This document shows positions 30,403 through 39,743 of a stretch of DNA of 64,000 bases, piece by piece. The DNA is from Paraglaciecola mesophila KMM 241 (GTDB lineage: Bacteria; Pseudomonadota; Gammaproteobacteria; Enterobacterales; Alteromonadaceae), in NCBI RefSeq assembly GCF_000315015.1, contig NZ_BAEP01000040.1:62001-126000 (forward strand). Reading direction: 5' to 3'. The translations under genes and the position numbers were made by a program. Positions within the stretch are counted from its first letter, which is position 1; every line of letters begins with the position of its first letter. The notes beneath the pieces were generated by a model. That model was not told the origin of the DNA, made no database searches, and saw only the letters and a program-made list of their open reading frames with translations.

Positions 30403-32323
30403 TATTACTACCTGGGCCATTGTCGCGAGGCTCTAGCTCGAATGAAAACTCGCCACTTGATGAAGTTGGTATATTTTGCGCACGACTAGTCCCTGAAGTT
30501 GGCACAGCCCCAGACTCTGCATTACCCCCAGGCGATACGGTTTGGCTGGATTGAATGTTTGTCATTTCAAGTTCATTGTTTTCTTCTGGCTCTTCCCCTG
30601 ACTCAGACTCTGTCGCGCGAGCTTGCTCATCAGCCACCATTTCAATCAGTTTCAATACTTCATCAACTGTGGTGATGCCCATTTTGGCATACGTTAATGC
30701 GACTTTTGCTAAAGGCACGAAGCCAGGGCTGTGAAGTGCAGCTTGGCCAAACTGAACGGAGTCATTCGTTTTCAATGCATTCATCATGCTCTCTGTCATT
30801 TCTAATAACTCGAACACACCTACTCGACCACGATAGCCTGTATTGTTGCAGGTTTGACAGCCACGGCCGCGGCGGAACGTCACGTTGGCCACTTGAGAGT
30901 CGATACTTTTCAACCACAATGATTCTTCACGTGTGGGTTGATATGCCTCACTGCAGCTTTCACAGACTTTACGCACCAAGCGCTGGGCGATAACAGCGCG
31001 TAAAGAACTCGCCACTAAATACCCTGGGGCCCCCATATCGAGCAAACGTACCGCACTGCTGATAGCATCATTAGTATGCAAAGTTGATAACACTAAGTGA
31101 CCCGTTAAAGCGCCTCGAAGACCAATTTCCGCCGTTTCTTGGTCTCGCATTTCCCCCACCATGATGATGTCAGGATCTTGCCTTAGCGTTGTGCGTAAAA
31201 CATTGGAGAAATTCAAGCCAATCTTACTATTGGTCTGCACTTGGTTGATGCGTGGTAAGCGGTACTCGACTGGGTCTTCGACTGTAATAATTTTAGCAGA
31301 AGGCTGATTTAACTCACTTAACGCGCCGTAAAGGGTGGTTGTTTTACCAGAGCCTGTGGGTCCGGTAACCAAAATCATACCGTGGGGGCGTTTCAATAGT
31401 ACACGAAAGCGTTTTAGTAAGGCCGCTGGCATACCAGTTTGCTCGAGAGACAGTACACCAGCTGACTGGTCGAGCAATCGCATCACCACTGATTCACCAT
31501 TTTGTACCGGCATAGTAGAGACCCGCACATCGATGGAGTGGCCCTTGATACGCATATTCGTCCGCCCATCCTGTGGAAGGCGTTTCTCCGAAATATCCAG
31601 CCCAGACATCAGCTTTAACCTTAAAACTAAAGCTGAGGCTATGTTCTTTTCCTTGATAATGTTTTCTTGCAGCACGCCATCAACCCTTAAGCGAATACGT
31701 AACATCTCGCTGTCTGGCTCGATATGGATATCTGACGCTTTGGTTTGTAGTGCATCTTCAAAAATCGATTGCAATAAACGGGCTACGGCAGTGTCTTGCT
31801 CATTGTCAACGCCTGTATCGAAATCAAACTCTGCATCATCTTGGTATTCTTCCGCTAACTCTTGGGCGAAAGAAGCAATATCTTCCGTTCTACGGTAAAA
31901 ACGATCGTACGCTTGGAACAATTGCGCGTCACTAACAACAGCGACTTTAACGGGTTTAGGTAGCACGCCAGATAAAATATCAAGCGCGGCCAAATCAGCA
32001 GGATCGCTCATGCCGACCAGTAGATGATCGCCCTTATCGTCAAGCACCAACGCTCTGTAACGTCGCGCCTGAACCTCTGGTAGCAGCAACACCGCTTCTA
32101 CCGACACACGATATTGAGTTACATCGATTAGTGGCACACCCAAATGCTGAGACAAAAAGGTAAGAAGCTGATGCTCGGTCATAAAGCCAAGTTCAATCAG
32201 CATGTAACCTAACTTACGGCCACTTTGCTTTTGTGCAGAAAGGGTCTGCATCAATTGTTCTTCGCTAATAATCCCTTCTTGTACAAGAAGATCCCCTAAG
32301 CGAATTTTGGCTTTAGGCTTCAT
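30395..32323 (-). CDS. mshE: MSHA extension ATPase MshE
   Basis: The 642-aa GspE/PilB-type hexameric ATPase powers pilus extension. The N-terminal MshEN domain has two c-di-GMP-binding repeats (RLGDLLVQEGIISEEQL and KLGYMLIELGFMTEHQL), so assembly is probably controlled by c-di-GMP. The catalytic core shows Walker A GPTGSGKTTTLYG (about 320-332), Asp box, Walker B and zinc-type cysteines (CESC and CQTC). An acidic Ser/Gly/Glu-rich tail of about 90 residues follows the folded core, beyond the usual MshE length. It overlaps mshN as ATGA. Confidence 0.96.
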   Translation of the reverse strand: MKPKAKIRLGDLLVQEGIISEEQLMQTLSAQKQSGRKLGYMLIELGFMTEHQLLTFLSQHLGVPLIDVTQYRVSVEAVLLLPEVQARRYRALVLDDKGDHLLVGMSDPADLAALDILSGVLPKPVKVAVVSDAQLFQAYDRFYRRTEDIASFAQELAEEYQDDAEFDFDTGVDNEQDTAVARLLQSIFEDALQTKASDIHIEPDSEMLRIRLRVDGVLQENIIKEKNIASALVLRLKLMSGLDISEKRLPQDGRTNMRIKGHSIDVRVSTMPVQNGESVVMRLLDQSAGVLSLEQTGMPAALLKRFRVLLKRPHGMILVTGPTGSGKTTTLYGALSELNQPSAKIITVEDPVEYRLPRINQVQTNSKIGLNFSNVLRTTLRQDPDIIMVGEMRDQETAEIGLRGALTGHLVLSTLHTNDAISSAVRLLDMGAPGYLVASSLRAVIAQRLVRKVCESCSEAYQPTREESLWLKSIDSQVANVTFRRGRGCQTCNNTGYRGRVGVFELLEMTESMMNALKTNDSVQFGQAALHSPGFVPLAKVALTYAKMGITTVDEVLKLIEMVADEQARATESESGEEPEENNELEMTNIQSSQTVSPGGNAESGAVPTSGTSRAQNIPTSSSGEFSFELEPRDNGPGSNNG

Positions 32324-33441
32324 TCTATTCCAACCAATTCTTTCAATCGTTGACGTACAAACGTAATCACTTGCGGTGACAACTGTTGCTCGTCGTCTGC
32401 TTTTTGATAACTGATTAACGCTTGTTTATTTTCACCTGCGCTGTCCTGGGCGATGCCTAATCCTAACCACCACTTAGCCTTGAGTGGTTCAGCATTGACG
32501 AGTCTTTGATAATCTTGTTGTGCTTGAGCATAGTGTTCAGTCTGTTGTGCTAGCGCTCCCCGGTATGCATAGTAATCACTGTGCAGTACCAAAGAAGGCG
32601 AGACTTCCAACAATAGGGTTAACGCTTTAGCTTGTTGGTTTTGTTGAGCAAGTAATCTGGCGAGCATTAAGCGTAAATCGTGAAGCTCGGGTGAGTCTGC
32701 TAACCCTTCGTTGAGCAAGGCTTGTGCTTCTAGCATACGATTTTCAGCAAACAACAAGGACGCCAACTTCTTGCGAATGCGCAGGTTATCTGGCTCTTGG
32801 CTTAGCAACTGTTGCAACCCTTCAATGGCGATCAATGTTTTGCCGTCTCGCAAAGCTTGATTAATAGATTGTTTTAATCCCGCTTGCGCATTTTGAGTTC
32901 GATTGGCTTTCTTACTAAATGACGCTTTGGGCGGTATCACTTTTTCTGCTGCAACGTAGGGTGTTCTCATGTCACTTTGAGGATCGACAGCGGCTGGACC
33001 AACTTCCACTGATTCAACATTTTGCAACTGTGCAACTTGCGTCTCTGGCTTCTTGTCAATTTCAGTTACCGCTTGCACCTGTGAATTTGTTTCTGGCTGC
33101 TTTTGACTACTTGTAGAAAAATCTACGTTTGCCTTATCTGGCGGTTCAAGCCAAGTCATGTCGCCTTTTGCCTGCGTGTCAGGCTCATTAGGCTCAACTA
33201 CAGCCATATCCCTTAATGCAGGATTAATCATGTTACTGGACGTGTCCTCACTAGATACATCATCTGTCGCTGCAGGCCACATAAATGTCACTGCGGCGAA
33301 GAGCAACGCAATCACCATCAATAAAATCAACCATGCCAATCTTGTTGTACTGCGCTGTGGTGGCTGATAGTCCGCACTAACTGCATCAGGTGCAGTCTGC
33401 CTAGTCTCAAGATCTTGCAGCATTTTGTTCACCACACTCAT
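32320..33441 (-). CDS. mshN: MSHA biogenesis protein MshN (TPR protein)
   Basis: The 373-aa bitopic protein has a short cytoplasmic N-terminus (MSVVNKMLQDLETRQ), a membrane segment (about 34-53) and a low-complexity linker. TPR repeats (about 190-370) include QLLSQEPDNLRIRKKLASLL and YQRLVNAEPLKAKWWLGLGIAQ. It is probably a periplasmic scaffold between inner-membrane complex and secretin. It is coupled to mshM and mshE by four-base overlaps. Confidence 0.92.
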   Translation of the reverse strand: MSVVNKMLQDLETRQTAPDAVSADYQPPQRSTTRLAWLILLMVIALLFAAVTFMWPAATDDVSSEDTSSNMINPALRDMAVVEPNEPDTQAKGDMTWLEPPDKANVDFSTSSQKQPETNSQVQAVTEIDKKPETQVAQLQNVESVEVGPAAVDPQSDMRTPYVAAEKVIPPKASFSKKANRTQNAQAGLKQSINQALRDGKTLIAIEGLQQLLSQEPDNLRIRKKLASLLFAENRMLEAQALLNEGLADSPELHDLRLMLARLLAQQNQQAKALTLLLEVSPSLVLHSDYYAYRGALAQQTEHYAQAQQDYQRLVNAEPLKAKWWLGLGIAQDSAGENKQALISYQKADDEQQLSPQVITFVRQRLKELVGIE

Positions 33442-34346
33442 AAGGTAAACCTCTGATATGCGATATAACCAGCCAGTGCAATGCAGATAGCAAGTAATGT
33501 CACCACGAATACTCTACCCATACCGAAGCCCATTTTATAAGCTGCTTCCGTGTCTGCTATGGCTAATTTCACGTGCTTGATTTCCACTTGTTGTTTGCCT
33601 TCACCATACGCCAACATCAACGCTTTGTGGCATAGCACATTCACGATCCGCGGAGTGCCTTTACTGGCTTTAAACAATAGTTTGCACGCTCGGTTAGAGA
33701 AAATATCTCCTCCTCTATATCCGGCAACAGACATGCGATGACGCACATACTGGAACAGCTGGTCAGCATTCATGAGCTTAAGCGCATAGGAAAAAGTGAC
33801 CCTCTGTTTTAATTGACGCAACTCAGGTAGGGCAAGTTTGTCGTCTAGCTCTGGTTGACCAAACAGCACTACCTGCAATAATTTTCGCGACTCAGTTTCT
33901 AAATTAGTGATTAAACGCAGTGCTTCAATACTTTCTACCGGCAATGCTTGAGCCTCATCAATAATAAGGACGACTCCGCGATTCTGTTGGTTAATTTCAA
34001 TCAGTCGACGTTGGATACGCTGAGTAAACTCTTGTTGATCAGCGTTTTCGCTTAATGTCACGTTAAGTTCAGCGGCTACAGAGCGGCGCAATTCACTTGG
34101 CGTTAAATAAGGGTTCGGAATATATGCCGCGACGAAGTGTTCTGGAAGTTCGTTAAGTAACTTGCGACAGATCAACGTCTTACCCGTCCCCACTTCGCCG
34201 GTCACTTTGATAAACCCCTCACCTGTTTTAATAGCAGTGAGAAGCACCTCAATTGCTTCTTTGTGACTTGGCAAGCCAAAGAAATAGCTGGTATTAGGGG
34301 TTAAGGTAAAAGGCAATTCCTTTATACCGTAGTGGTATAAATACAT
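33438..34346 (-). CDS. mshM: MSHA ATPase MshM (ExeA/GspA-like AAA)
   Basis: The 302-aa AAA ATPase has Walker A GEVGTGKTLICRKLL, Walker B VVLIIDEAQALP and sensor region LRLITNLETESRKLLQVVLFGQPELDDKL. A C-terminal transmembrane helix (about 277-296) is present. ExeA-like proteins help place the secretin in the envelope. The gene starts four bases after the mshL stop. Confidence 0.93.
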   Translation of the reverse strand: MYLYHYGIKELPFTLTPNTSYFFGLPSHKEAIEVLLTAIKTGEGFIKVTGEVGTGKTLICRKLLNELPEHFVAAYIPNPYLTPSELRRSVAAELNVTLSENADQQEFTQRIQRRLIEINQQNRGVVLIIDEAQALPVESIEALRLITNLETESRKLLQVVLFGQPELDDKLALPELRQLKQRVTFSYALKLMNADQLFQYVRHRMSVAGYRGGDIFSNRACKLLFKASKGTPRIVNVLCHKALMLAYGEGKQQVEIKHVKLAIADTEAAYKMGFGMGRVFVVTLLAICIALAGYIAYQRFTL

Positions 34347-34350
34347 ACAG

Positions 34351-36012
34351 TTAATCCACGTGCAGCCAGTCAGCCATTTGATTACGGCTGCGGATTAACT
34401 GCTGGCGCCACGTGTCTGCACCTACCACAGTGGGTCGAAGTAAGATAACCAGTTCTTTCTTGGTTTCTGTTTCTTGGCGGTTCTTAAATAAATTACCCAG
34501 TAGCGGAATATCACCTAATAATGGCGTTTTTGACTCTGTTTCAGAAATAATTGACTGCATGAGCCCGCCGATAACCACTATTTCACCTGAGCGAGCATGA
34601 ATAATTGTGTCTGATTCACGGATGTTGCTTGCAGCAAGAGGCAGTACGAACTGCTCTTCGTTTAAGGTTACAACCTTCTCCTGTTCTTCGGTTTCAATCA
34701 CAGATGGGTGCACGTGCAATAGCACCCCACCTTGTGCATCAATTTGCGGGGTTACGTCTAACGCGATACCGGAAAAGAAGGGTGTCAGTTCAATATTGGG
34801 TGTGGTGGAACTCGTCGCGGCGGTCACTGTACTTTGACTGGATACGTCCGTCACAAAGTACTCGTCATCACCCACTTTAATGACCGCTTTTTGATTGTTG
34901 ATCGCCGTGACTCTCGGGCTAGACAAAACCTGCACATTGCCTTGGGTTTGTAATAAGTTCAACACGCCGCTGAAGTCTTTATTAACGAACGATAAACTTG
35001 TAATACCCCCCAACGACGCTGAAATAGCATCCCCTAAGCTGCCTGCAGTGCTGGAAAATTGAAAGTCAGTACTGCCACTATTGGCTAACACTTCTGTCCA
35101 GTTAATACCTTGCTGATAACCATCGCTTAATGACACCTCGAGAATGCGTGCCTCTAAAATAACTTGGCGCTGTACATGTTCTTCTGATATTGCCAAAAAC
35201 TCTTTAACAGAGCGTATTTCATTAGGCATTGCGCGCACAGTCACTAACCCAGCTTGGGGCATCACCATCACGCTACGACCTTCTTCTGCGCCAATCATGA
35301 CCTGCAATGAAGCCAGTAAATCCTTCCAAAAATCGGTTTCAGTACTGGTGGAAATACTGGTGCCATTCCCATTATTTCCTGAATTTAAGTTATTTGAGCT
35401 ACCGGAAGAGGAATTACCGCTAAAGCTGTTTTGCGAGCTACCTGAGCTACTACTGCTGCTGTCCTGCGCTTGTGATACACCACCAGAGGTAATACTGGTT
35501 TGCGTCGCCCCGTCTCGTTTCATCAACAGATAATTCACGGCAAACGTTTCTGTACGCATGCCAGAGGGATAAATGCGGTAAATATTTTGTCTGCGCTGCA
35601 CATCGTAACCATATATTTCAGTGACGATATCGAAGATCTGCTCTAACGTGACCTGCTTCAAATTCAAGGTAATCAAACCCGACACAGATGGATGAATAGC
35701 CACGCTGAAGGGCGTATCTTCAACGATACCAGCGAAAAAACTCACCGCATCGATTTGCTGAGCATTAATATCAAATTTGGGTTCACCAAAGAGCGCTTTG
35801 TCAGCTTGTTCAGATTTGGGCATTAACGTTTGATGAACGGCATCAGGTAAATCAGGTACACCTTGCTTTTTAGGACTAACTGTCTTTTCAGTGTCAGCAA
35901 TTGCGGCGTCCAGCGATTTTTCATAATGCGTAGTATCATGCTTTGCCTGACAAGCGACTAAAACCAGCAGAAATCCGCTTAGCGTAATGAGCTTAAAATC
36001 CATCATTTGCAT
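34351..36012 (-). CDS. mshL: MSHA secretin MshL
   Basis: This 553-aa outer-membrane secretin is the channel through which the pilus exits. The signal peptide with lipobox LVAC (Cys21) indicates a lipoprotein. N-domains (about 75-180) are followed by a Ser/Gly/Asn-rich linker (about 185-225). The secretin domain (about 300-540) has VNKDFSGVLNLLQTQGNVQVLSSPRVTAIN and the conserved C-terminal GDIPLLGNLFKN. An in-frame ATG at 36003 is an alternative start. It overlaps mshK. Confidence 0.95.
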   Translation of the reverse strand: MQMMDFKLITLSGFLLVLVACQAKHDTTHYEKSLDAAIADTEKTVSPKKQGVPDLPDAVHQTLMPKSEQADKALFGEPKFDINAQQIDAVSFFAGIVEDTPFSVAIHPSVSGLITLNLKQVTLEQIFDIVTEIYGYDVQRRQNIYRIYPSGMRTETFAVNYLLMKRDGATQTSITSGGVSQAQDSSSSSSGSSQNSFSGNSSSGSSNNLNSGNNGNGTSISTSTETDFWKDLLASLQVMIGAEEGRSVMVMPQAGLVTVRAMPNEIRSVKEFLAISEEHVQRQVILEARILEVSLSDGYQQGINWTEVLANSGSTDFQFSSTAGSLGDAISASLGGITSLSFVNKDFSGVLNLLQTQGNVQVLSSPRVTAINNQKAVIKVGDDEYFVTDVSSQSTVTAATSSTTPNIELTPFFSGIALDVTPQIDAQGGVLLHVHPSVIETEEQEKVVTLNEEQFVLPLAASNIRESDTIIHARSGEIVVIGGLMQSIISETESKTPLLGDIPLLGNLFKNRQETETKKELVILLRPTVVGADTWRQQLIRSRNQMADWLHVD

Positions 36013-36343
36013 CTTTTATAAATTGAGAGTGATTGACATAAAGTTCTTGCGAACCTTTGGCGCCGCGCAATATAACTAGACCTTTACGGATCGAGATGAG
36101 TGTTTTTCCTGCCACGTCCTGCCCTTCTTTAACATTCATACCATTAATAATGGCGTGCTTGTGATCACCATTAATAAATATGGCGCTGAGTATCAATGTA
36201 TCGGCTATTTCCCCTCTAGCTGAAGTGCTGGGAACGGCATCAAATGGGCGGGTTGGATCTGCTAAAACCTGACCGGTCGCGACACTCGTAAAAGCCAATG
36301 TCATAGCAAAAACAGCCAGCATAGTTTTTATGTTTCTATGCAC
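35993..36343 (-). CDS. mshK: MSHA biogenesis protein MshK
   Basis: The 116-aa exported protein has a signal peptide (about 1-28) followed by a GspC/PilP-like beta domain. The start of the mature region, ADPTRPF, is typical of MshK. It is probably the periplasmic partner that links the inner-membrane MshJ to the secretin. It overlaps mshL by 20 bases. Confidence 0.88.
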   Translation of the reverse strand: MHRNIKTMLAVFAMTLAFTSVATGQVLADPTRPFDAVPSTSARGEIADTLILSAIFINGDHKHAIINGMNVKEGQDVAGKTLISIRKGLVILRGAKGSQELYVNHSQFIKDANDGF

Positions 36344-36344
36344 A

Positions 36345-37025
36345 TCAGACTCCTATAAACGCTTTGCTGGTACTTAAAGTATACAGCTCAACTTCAACCG
36401 AGGCGTCCGGATAGCCAGTGACCACGTAATTAAAGCGTTTCCAATAAAACTGCCACCTAAGATTTTCAATGCGCGTTAAATAACGTTGAATATCAAAGTA
36501 ACTGCCCTTTAATGACAAAAGCACACCGTGGCGGTACAAGTTAATATCTAGTAATTCGTTAGCAATGATTTCAGTGTCACTGTCTTTTGCACCTATGTTA
36601 AGCACGGGCGTTGGGGGGATTGACTGCATGCTGATTAACGTAACGCCCTTACTTTCCGCCAACACTTTTTCCAGTAGTAACGGCATTTGCTTAGGCGGCA
36701 CTAAATTGACCGTTTCTTGTTGTAAGTTTGTGTCTAAATCAAGGCTTCTTTGCTTAAGTTTATCTAGCGACGCCACCAACTGCTCATTGGGGTCATTATT
36801 AAACGCATACTCACTGACCTCGATTTGTGCTTCAACGCTGCGCACTTGATTACGCACAGAAGCGATATTCTGCTCATCCCGGGTGACCGCTTCATTCATC
36901 GGCTCGATGAATAACAGGTAACCAACCATACCAATGACAACCACACCACTGAGTAGAATCAGTAGTTGTTCGCGTTGAGTAATGGCGAGAAACTGAGCGA
37001 AAAGTTTATCGTACCTTTCCTTCAC
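36345..37025 (-). CDS. mshJ: MSHA biogenesis protein MshJ (PilO-like)
   Basis: The 226-aa inner-membrane protein has one helix (LLILLSGVVVIGMVGYLLF, about 20-38), a coiled coil (about 45-95) and a ferredoxin-like periplasmic domain. This is PilO/GspM architecture. It assembles with the MshI/MshI2 proteins into the inner-membrane alignment complex. It is one base from mshK. Confidence 0.92.
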   Translation of the reverse strand: MKERYDKLFAQFLAITQREQLLILLSGVVVIGMVGYLLFIEPMNEAVTRDEQNIASVRNQVRSVEAQIEVSEYAFNNDPNEQLVASLDKLKQRSLDLDTNLQQETVNLVPPKQMPLLLEKVLAESKGVTLISMQSIPPTPVLNIGAKDSDTEIIANELLDINLYRHGVLLSLKGSYFDIQRYLTRIENLRWQFYWKRFNYVVTGYPDASVEVELYTLSTSKAFIGV

Positions 37026-37071
37026 TTCTTAGCTCCTTGATTCATGACTGCTCGGCGCATAACCACTTGGC

Positions 37072-37683
37072 TCATGGCTGTTCCTCCGCTTGTAAGTCAC
37101 TTATTGCTTTGGTGCCAAGGGTAAACATCAACTGTTGATTTGGGTCGCGATACAGCTTAGTAGTAGAGAATTCTTGGCCCCTTAGGCGCTCTGTTAAGCT
37201 CAATTGCGTCATCCATTGAGGGATAAGCGATGAATCGGTTGCCCCTCCTTCCAACATAACTTGATTCTCATCTAATTGAATTCGGGTTAACCATAGCCCG
37301 TCTAAGTGATGCTCTGCTAGCCCCGACATCAAACCTGCAAAACCATTCGATTTAAACTGCTCTTGCCCAGATAACTCATCAATTACACGCTGCTTTAAAC
37401 TCACTTCTAGCTGCTTACTCTCAATTGCCGCAAGCAATTTAGGATCTTTCGTGCGACTCGCTAATGTTTCGTTTAGCTCAACGAGTCGGTCCTCGACCTG
37501 CTGCTTTTGCACTTCAATCGCCATTAAGTCTGCTTTTACGCTTTGTCCATGACTATAGTCATAATAGTAAACCAGCCCAACAATCGTGAATAAAATTGCC
37601 CATATAGTCAGTACGAACGACAGCGTCAACACTTCTAACTTAGGGTGTAATTCGGGTAAATAGAGATTGATACGAGACTTCAT
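37072..37683 (-). CDS. mshI2: MSHA biogenesis protein MshI2 (PilN-like)
   Basis: This 203-aa protein starts MKSRINLYLPELHPK, the PilN-type cytoplasmic motif (INLLP-like) that binds the PilM-like partner. A transmembrane helix (about 22-43), coiled coil and periplasmic domain follow. It is coupled to mshI by an ATGA overlap. Confidence 0.9.
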   Translation of the reverse strand: MKSRINLYLPELHPKLEVLTLSFVLTIWAILFTIVGLVYYYDYSHGQSVKADLMAIEVQKQQVEDRLVELNETLASRTKDPKLLAAIESKQLEVSLKQRVIDELSGQEQFKSNGFAGLMSGLAEHHLDGLWLTRIQLDENQVMLEGGATDSSLIPQWMTQLSLTERLRGQEFSTTKLYRDPNQQLMFTLGTKAISDLQAEEQP

Positions 37684-38612
37684 TGTGCAGCCTCTGTATC
37701 CAATCTAACATCTGACAACGCAGCACCTAAGCTTGCTAAACTGACCGTTTTATCTGGCTGGGGTGAAGCCAAAGGCAGTGCCATGACGGTCACAGGCATA
37801 AAAGTCAGCTCTTGAATGATATTCGCCAGCTCTTGTTGGATAGTTGAATTGAGGTGAACGACAATCTTGCGTACGGGTGCTTGGCGCAGTTGACTCTCGA
37901 AATAGTCCATGGAGCGCTGAATTTCAACACTCAAGGTATCTCCCATCCCCATCTGAAACTCCTCTAACGAGAAGCTAGCCAAGTTTTCATAGCCTTTTAA
38001 ACGCCGTGAGAAGAATAACTTGCCTTGTTTAATAATATTTAAATTTATCTGGCCGCCATTCTCTTGGAATAAAGTCAGAACAGCATCATCATCCGTTGGC
38101 AGAAGCTCGCTGGTTGCCAACTCTTCTATGGTAATGGTATTGAGTTTTAACTCTGCTCGGGTAATACCTTTGATTATCCCGTTAATGTGGGTGCGGCTAA
38201 TGGCGACCACATTAACCTTTTCTTTACCGCCAATCACGGCTGGGTGGTCGTAGTAATCAAAGACATGCTCATCTGTACTGGTGAGCTGTTCTTTAATTTG
38301 CCATTTGAGAGCGGAAGCAATTTCTTGCTCTTCCACTTCAGGCCTATCTATTTGAAAATGCTGATATTTATTTAACCCCAATGCAATATAACAAGGGGTG
38401 CGTGCTAGATTATTGTTCGCTACGTATTCTTGCAAATGTTTCGCCCAATCTTGCATAGGCAAAGTATGTTGATCTACCCATTGGTAGACCCCAGATTTTT
38501 TTTGGATGACATTAAGGTGCAATTCAGCATCACCCATCTCAATTCCAATCGAGTGAAATTTTGATGGTTTGCTAAAGTATTGCTTTATAAACTCGCGCCA
38601 GCTAATTCGCAT
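37680..38612 (-). CDS. mshI: MSHA biogenesis protein MshI (PilM-like)
   Basis: The 310-aa cytoplasmic protein is the first gene of the operon and is related to PilM and the GspL cytoplasmic domain (actin-like ASKHA fold). It opens MRISWREFIKQYFSKPSKFHSIGIEMGDAELHLNVI and contains a central VDQHTLPMQDW region. It would recruit MshE/MshG with MshI2. Upstream (38613-38810) there is no gene; the operon promoter must lie there but no convincing box was found. Confidence 0.92.
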   Translation of the reverse strand: MRISWREFIKQYFSKPSKFHSIGIEMGDAELHLNVIQKKSGVYQWVDQHTLPMQDWAKHLQEYVANNNLARTPCYIALGLNKYQHFQIDRPEVEEQEIASALKWQIKEQLTSTDEHVFDYYDHPAVIGGKEKVNVVAISRTHINGIIKGITRAELKLNTITIEELATSELLPTDDDAVLTLFQENGGQINLNIIKQGKLFFSRRLKGYENLASFSLEEFQMGMGDTLSVEIQRSMDYFESQLRQAPVRKIVVHLNSTIQQELANIIQELTFMPVTVMALPLASPQPDKTVSLASLGAALSDVRLDTEAAQ

Positions 38613-38810
38613 TGTTTAATTCATATCTTGTTACATTGCTCTGCTATTACAGCAAAATTTAGGATAAAGCACCAGCAATATAAACCGCTACCTTAATCAC
38701 GATTTATTAGCCATACCAATAAGTTAACTTGAGAAGTTGTAGCTTAATTTCGCATCAGTATAGGAGACAATAGCGACATTGCGAATCGTAAACAATTAGA
38801 CAATCGGCTA

Positions 38811-38843
38811 AAAAAAAGAGGCCCGTAAGGCCCCTTTTTTTAG
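38811..38843. terminator. rho-independent terminator after the ast/DUF1338 genes
   Basis: AAAAAAAGAGGCC and GGCCCCTTTTTTT form a near-perfect GC-core stem around CGTA. The minus strand reading from DUF1338 shows a long T-run, so it ends that transcript; it may also work the other way. Confidence 0.82.
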
Positions 38844-38865
38844 GTAATTAAACGTACCTAAACTT

Positions 38866-39672
38866 TTATCTTGCGTTAGTACTTTCGAAGATTTTATCAG
38901 CTGATTCAGCCACAAACCCAGTAAATAATTTACCGTCAGGCTTAGGATAGCGTTTAGCGAATTCGTAAAAGCAGCTAGGAATGTCTCGCTCACCGTCAGT
39001 AAATGCCACCGGATGCTTATCTGCCAGCGTCGATGATTGCTCTAGCATGACTTCAACCGAGCCTTTTATTTCGCCGCCAGCGGTATTCAATGAAAGACCA
39101 GCCGCTTTCACCGCTTGATTAATTTGTTCGATAGAATCAAATTCGCTGAGATGGTTATTGCTGACGGTGAAATGATTCGCACGGTAGCCCCACGCAGCTA
39201 CCCAAGCCGCAAACTCAGATTCTTGTAATAACTGCTGATAGGTAGCGTAATCAACATCCCAATGACGCCCAGAATATAAGAAATTATCTTGCGTGACTGC
39301 ATCAGCGCTCATGTTCGAAACAAGTGATCGAATAGTTTGCTGTAGTGATTCGCTGCACTGCTCAAGCAAAAGCTCTGAAATAAACACTTTGGGTAAGTCT
39401 GGATTTTCTGAGTGCTCAAAATGTTTAGCGTATAGCTTTTTGCCTACAAAATGATATTCACCACAAGCCTTGTAACCCAACGCCTCAAAATGCGCCGCCA
39501 GTGCATCAAGGCCTATCCCAGGTAAGTTGAAGGTACGTAATGCGATGTGATCGTTAATCACTTCTTGTCCTTGTGTTTGGCCAAACAAGTTATGAACGGT
39601 AACCGCTGAAGGGGTAACAGCGAGGTAACTTTCCCACAGCTTCTCAAATAATGTATTCACGTTAGTATGCAT
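38866..39672 (-). CDS. DUF1338 family protein (2-oxoadipate dioxygenase/decarboxylase-like)
   Basis: The 268-aa protein belongs to the HglS/YdcJ family, non-haem iron VOC enzymes that convert 2-oxoadipate to D-2-hydroxyglutarate in lysine catabolism. The metal/substrate residues of the family fit: His42 and Arg46 in NDHIALRTF, His167 in RANHFTVS and a Glu near residue 207. It is placed after astC and astA, as seen in related marine gammaproteobacteria, suggesting a 2-oxo acid side-step in amino-acid breakdown. The substrate is inferred. Confidence 0.85.
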   Translation of the reverse strand: MHTNVNTLFEKLWESYLAVTPSAVTVHNLFGQTQGQEVINDHIALRTFNLPGIGLDALAAHFEALGYKACGEYHFVGKKLYAKHFEHSENPDLPKVFISELLLEQCSESLQQTIRSLVSNMSADAVTQDNFLYSGRHWDVDYATYQQLLQESEFAAWVAAWGYRANHFTVSNNHLSEFDSIEQINQAVKAAGLSLNTAGGEIKGSVEVMLEQSSTLADKHPVAFTDGERDIPSCFYEFAKRYPKPDGKLFTGFVAESADKIFESTNAR

Positions 39673-39743
39673 AAATAAAAACCTTTCTATTCAATATAAT
39701 ATCTTGCAAAGGCGGTTTAACCTTTGCGCCTAGTTTATTCGCG

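Noticed and set aside
35388-35470. Low-complexity Ser/Gly/Asn codons as a repeat element
   Set aside because: These belong to the flexible linker inside the MshL secretin; not a mobile or regulatory repeat.
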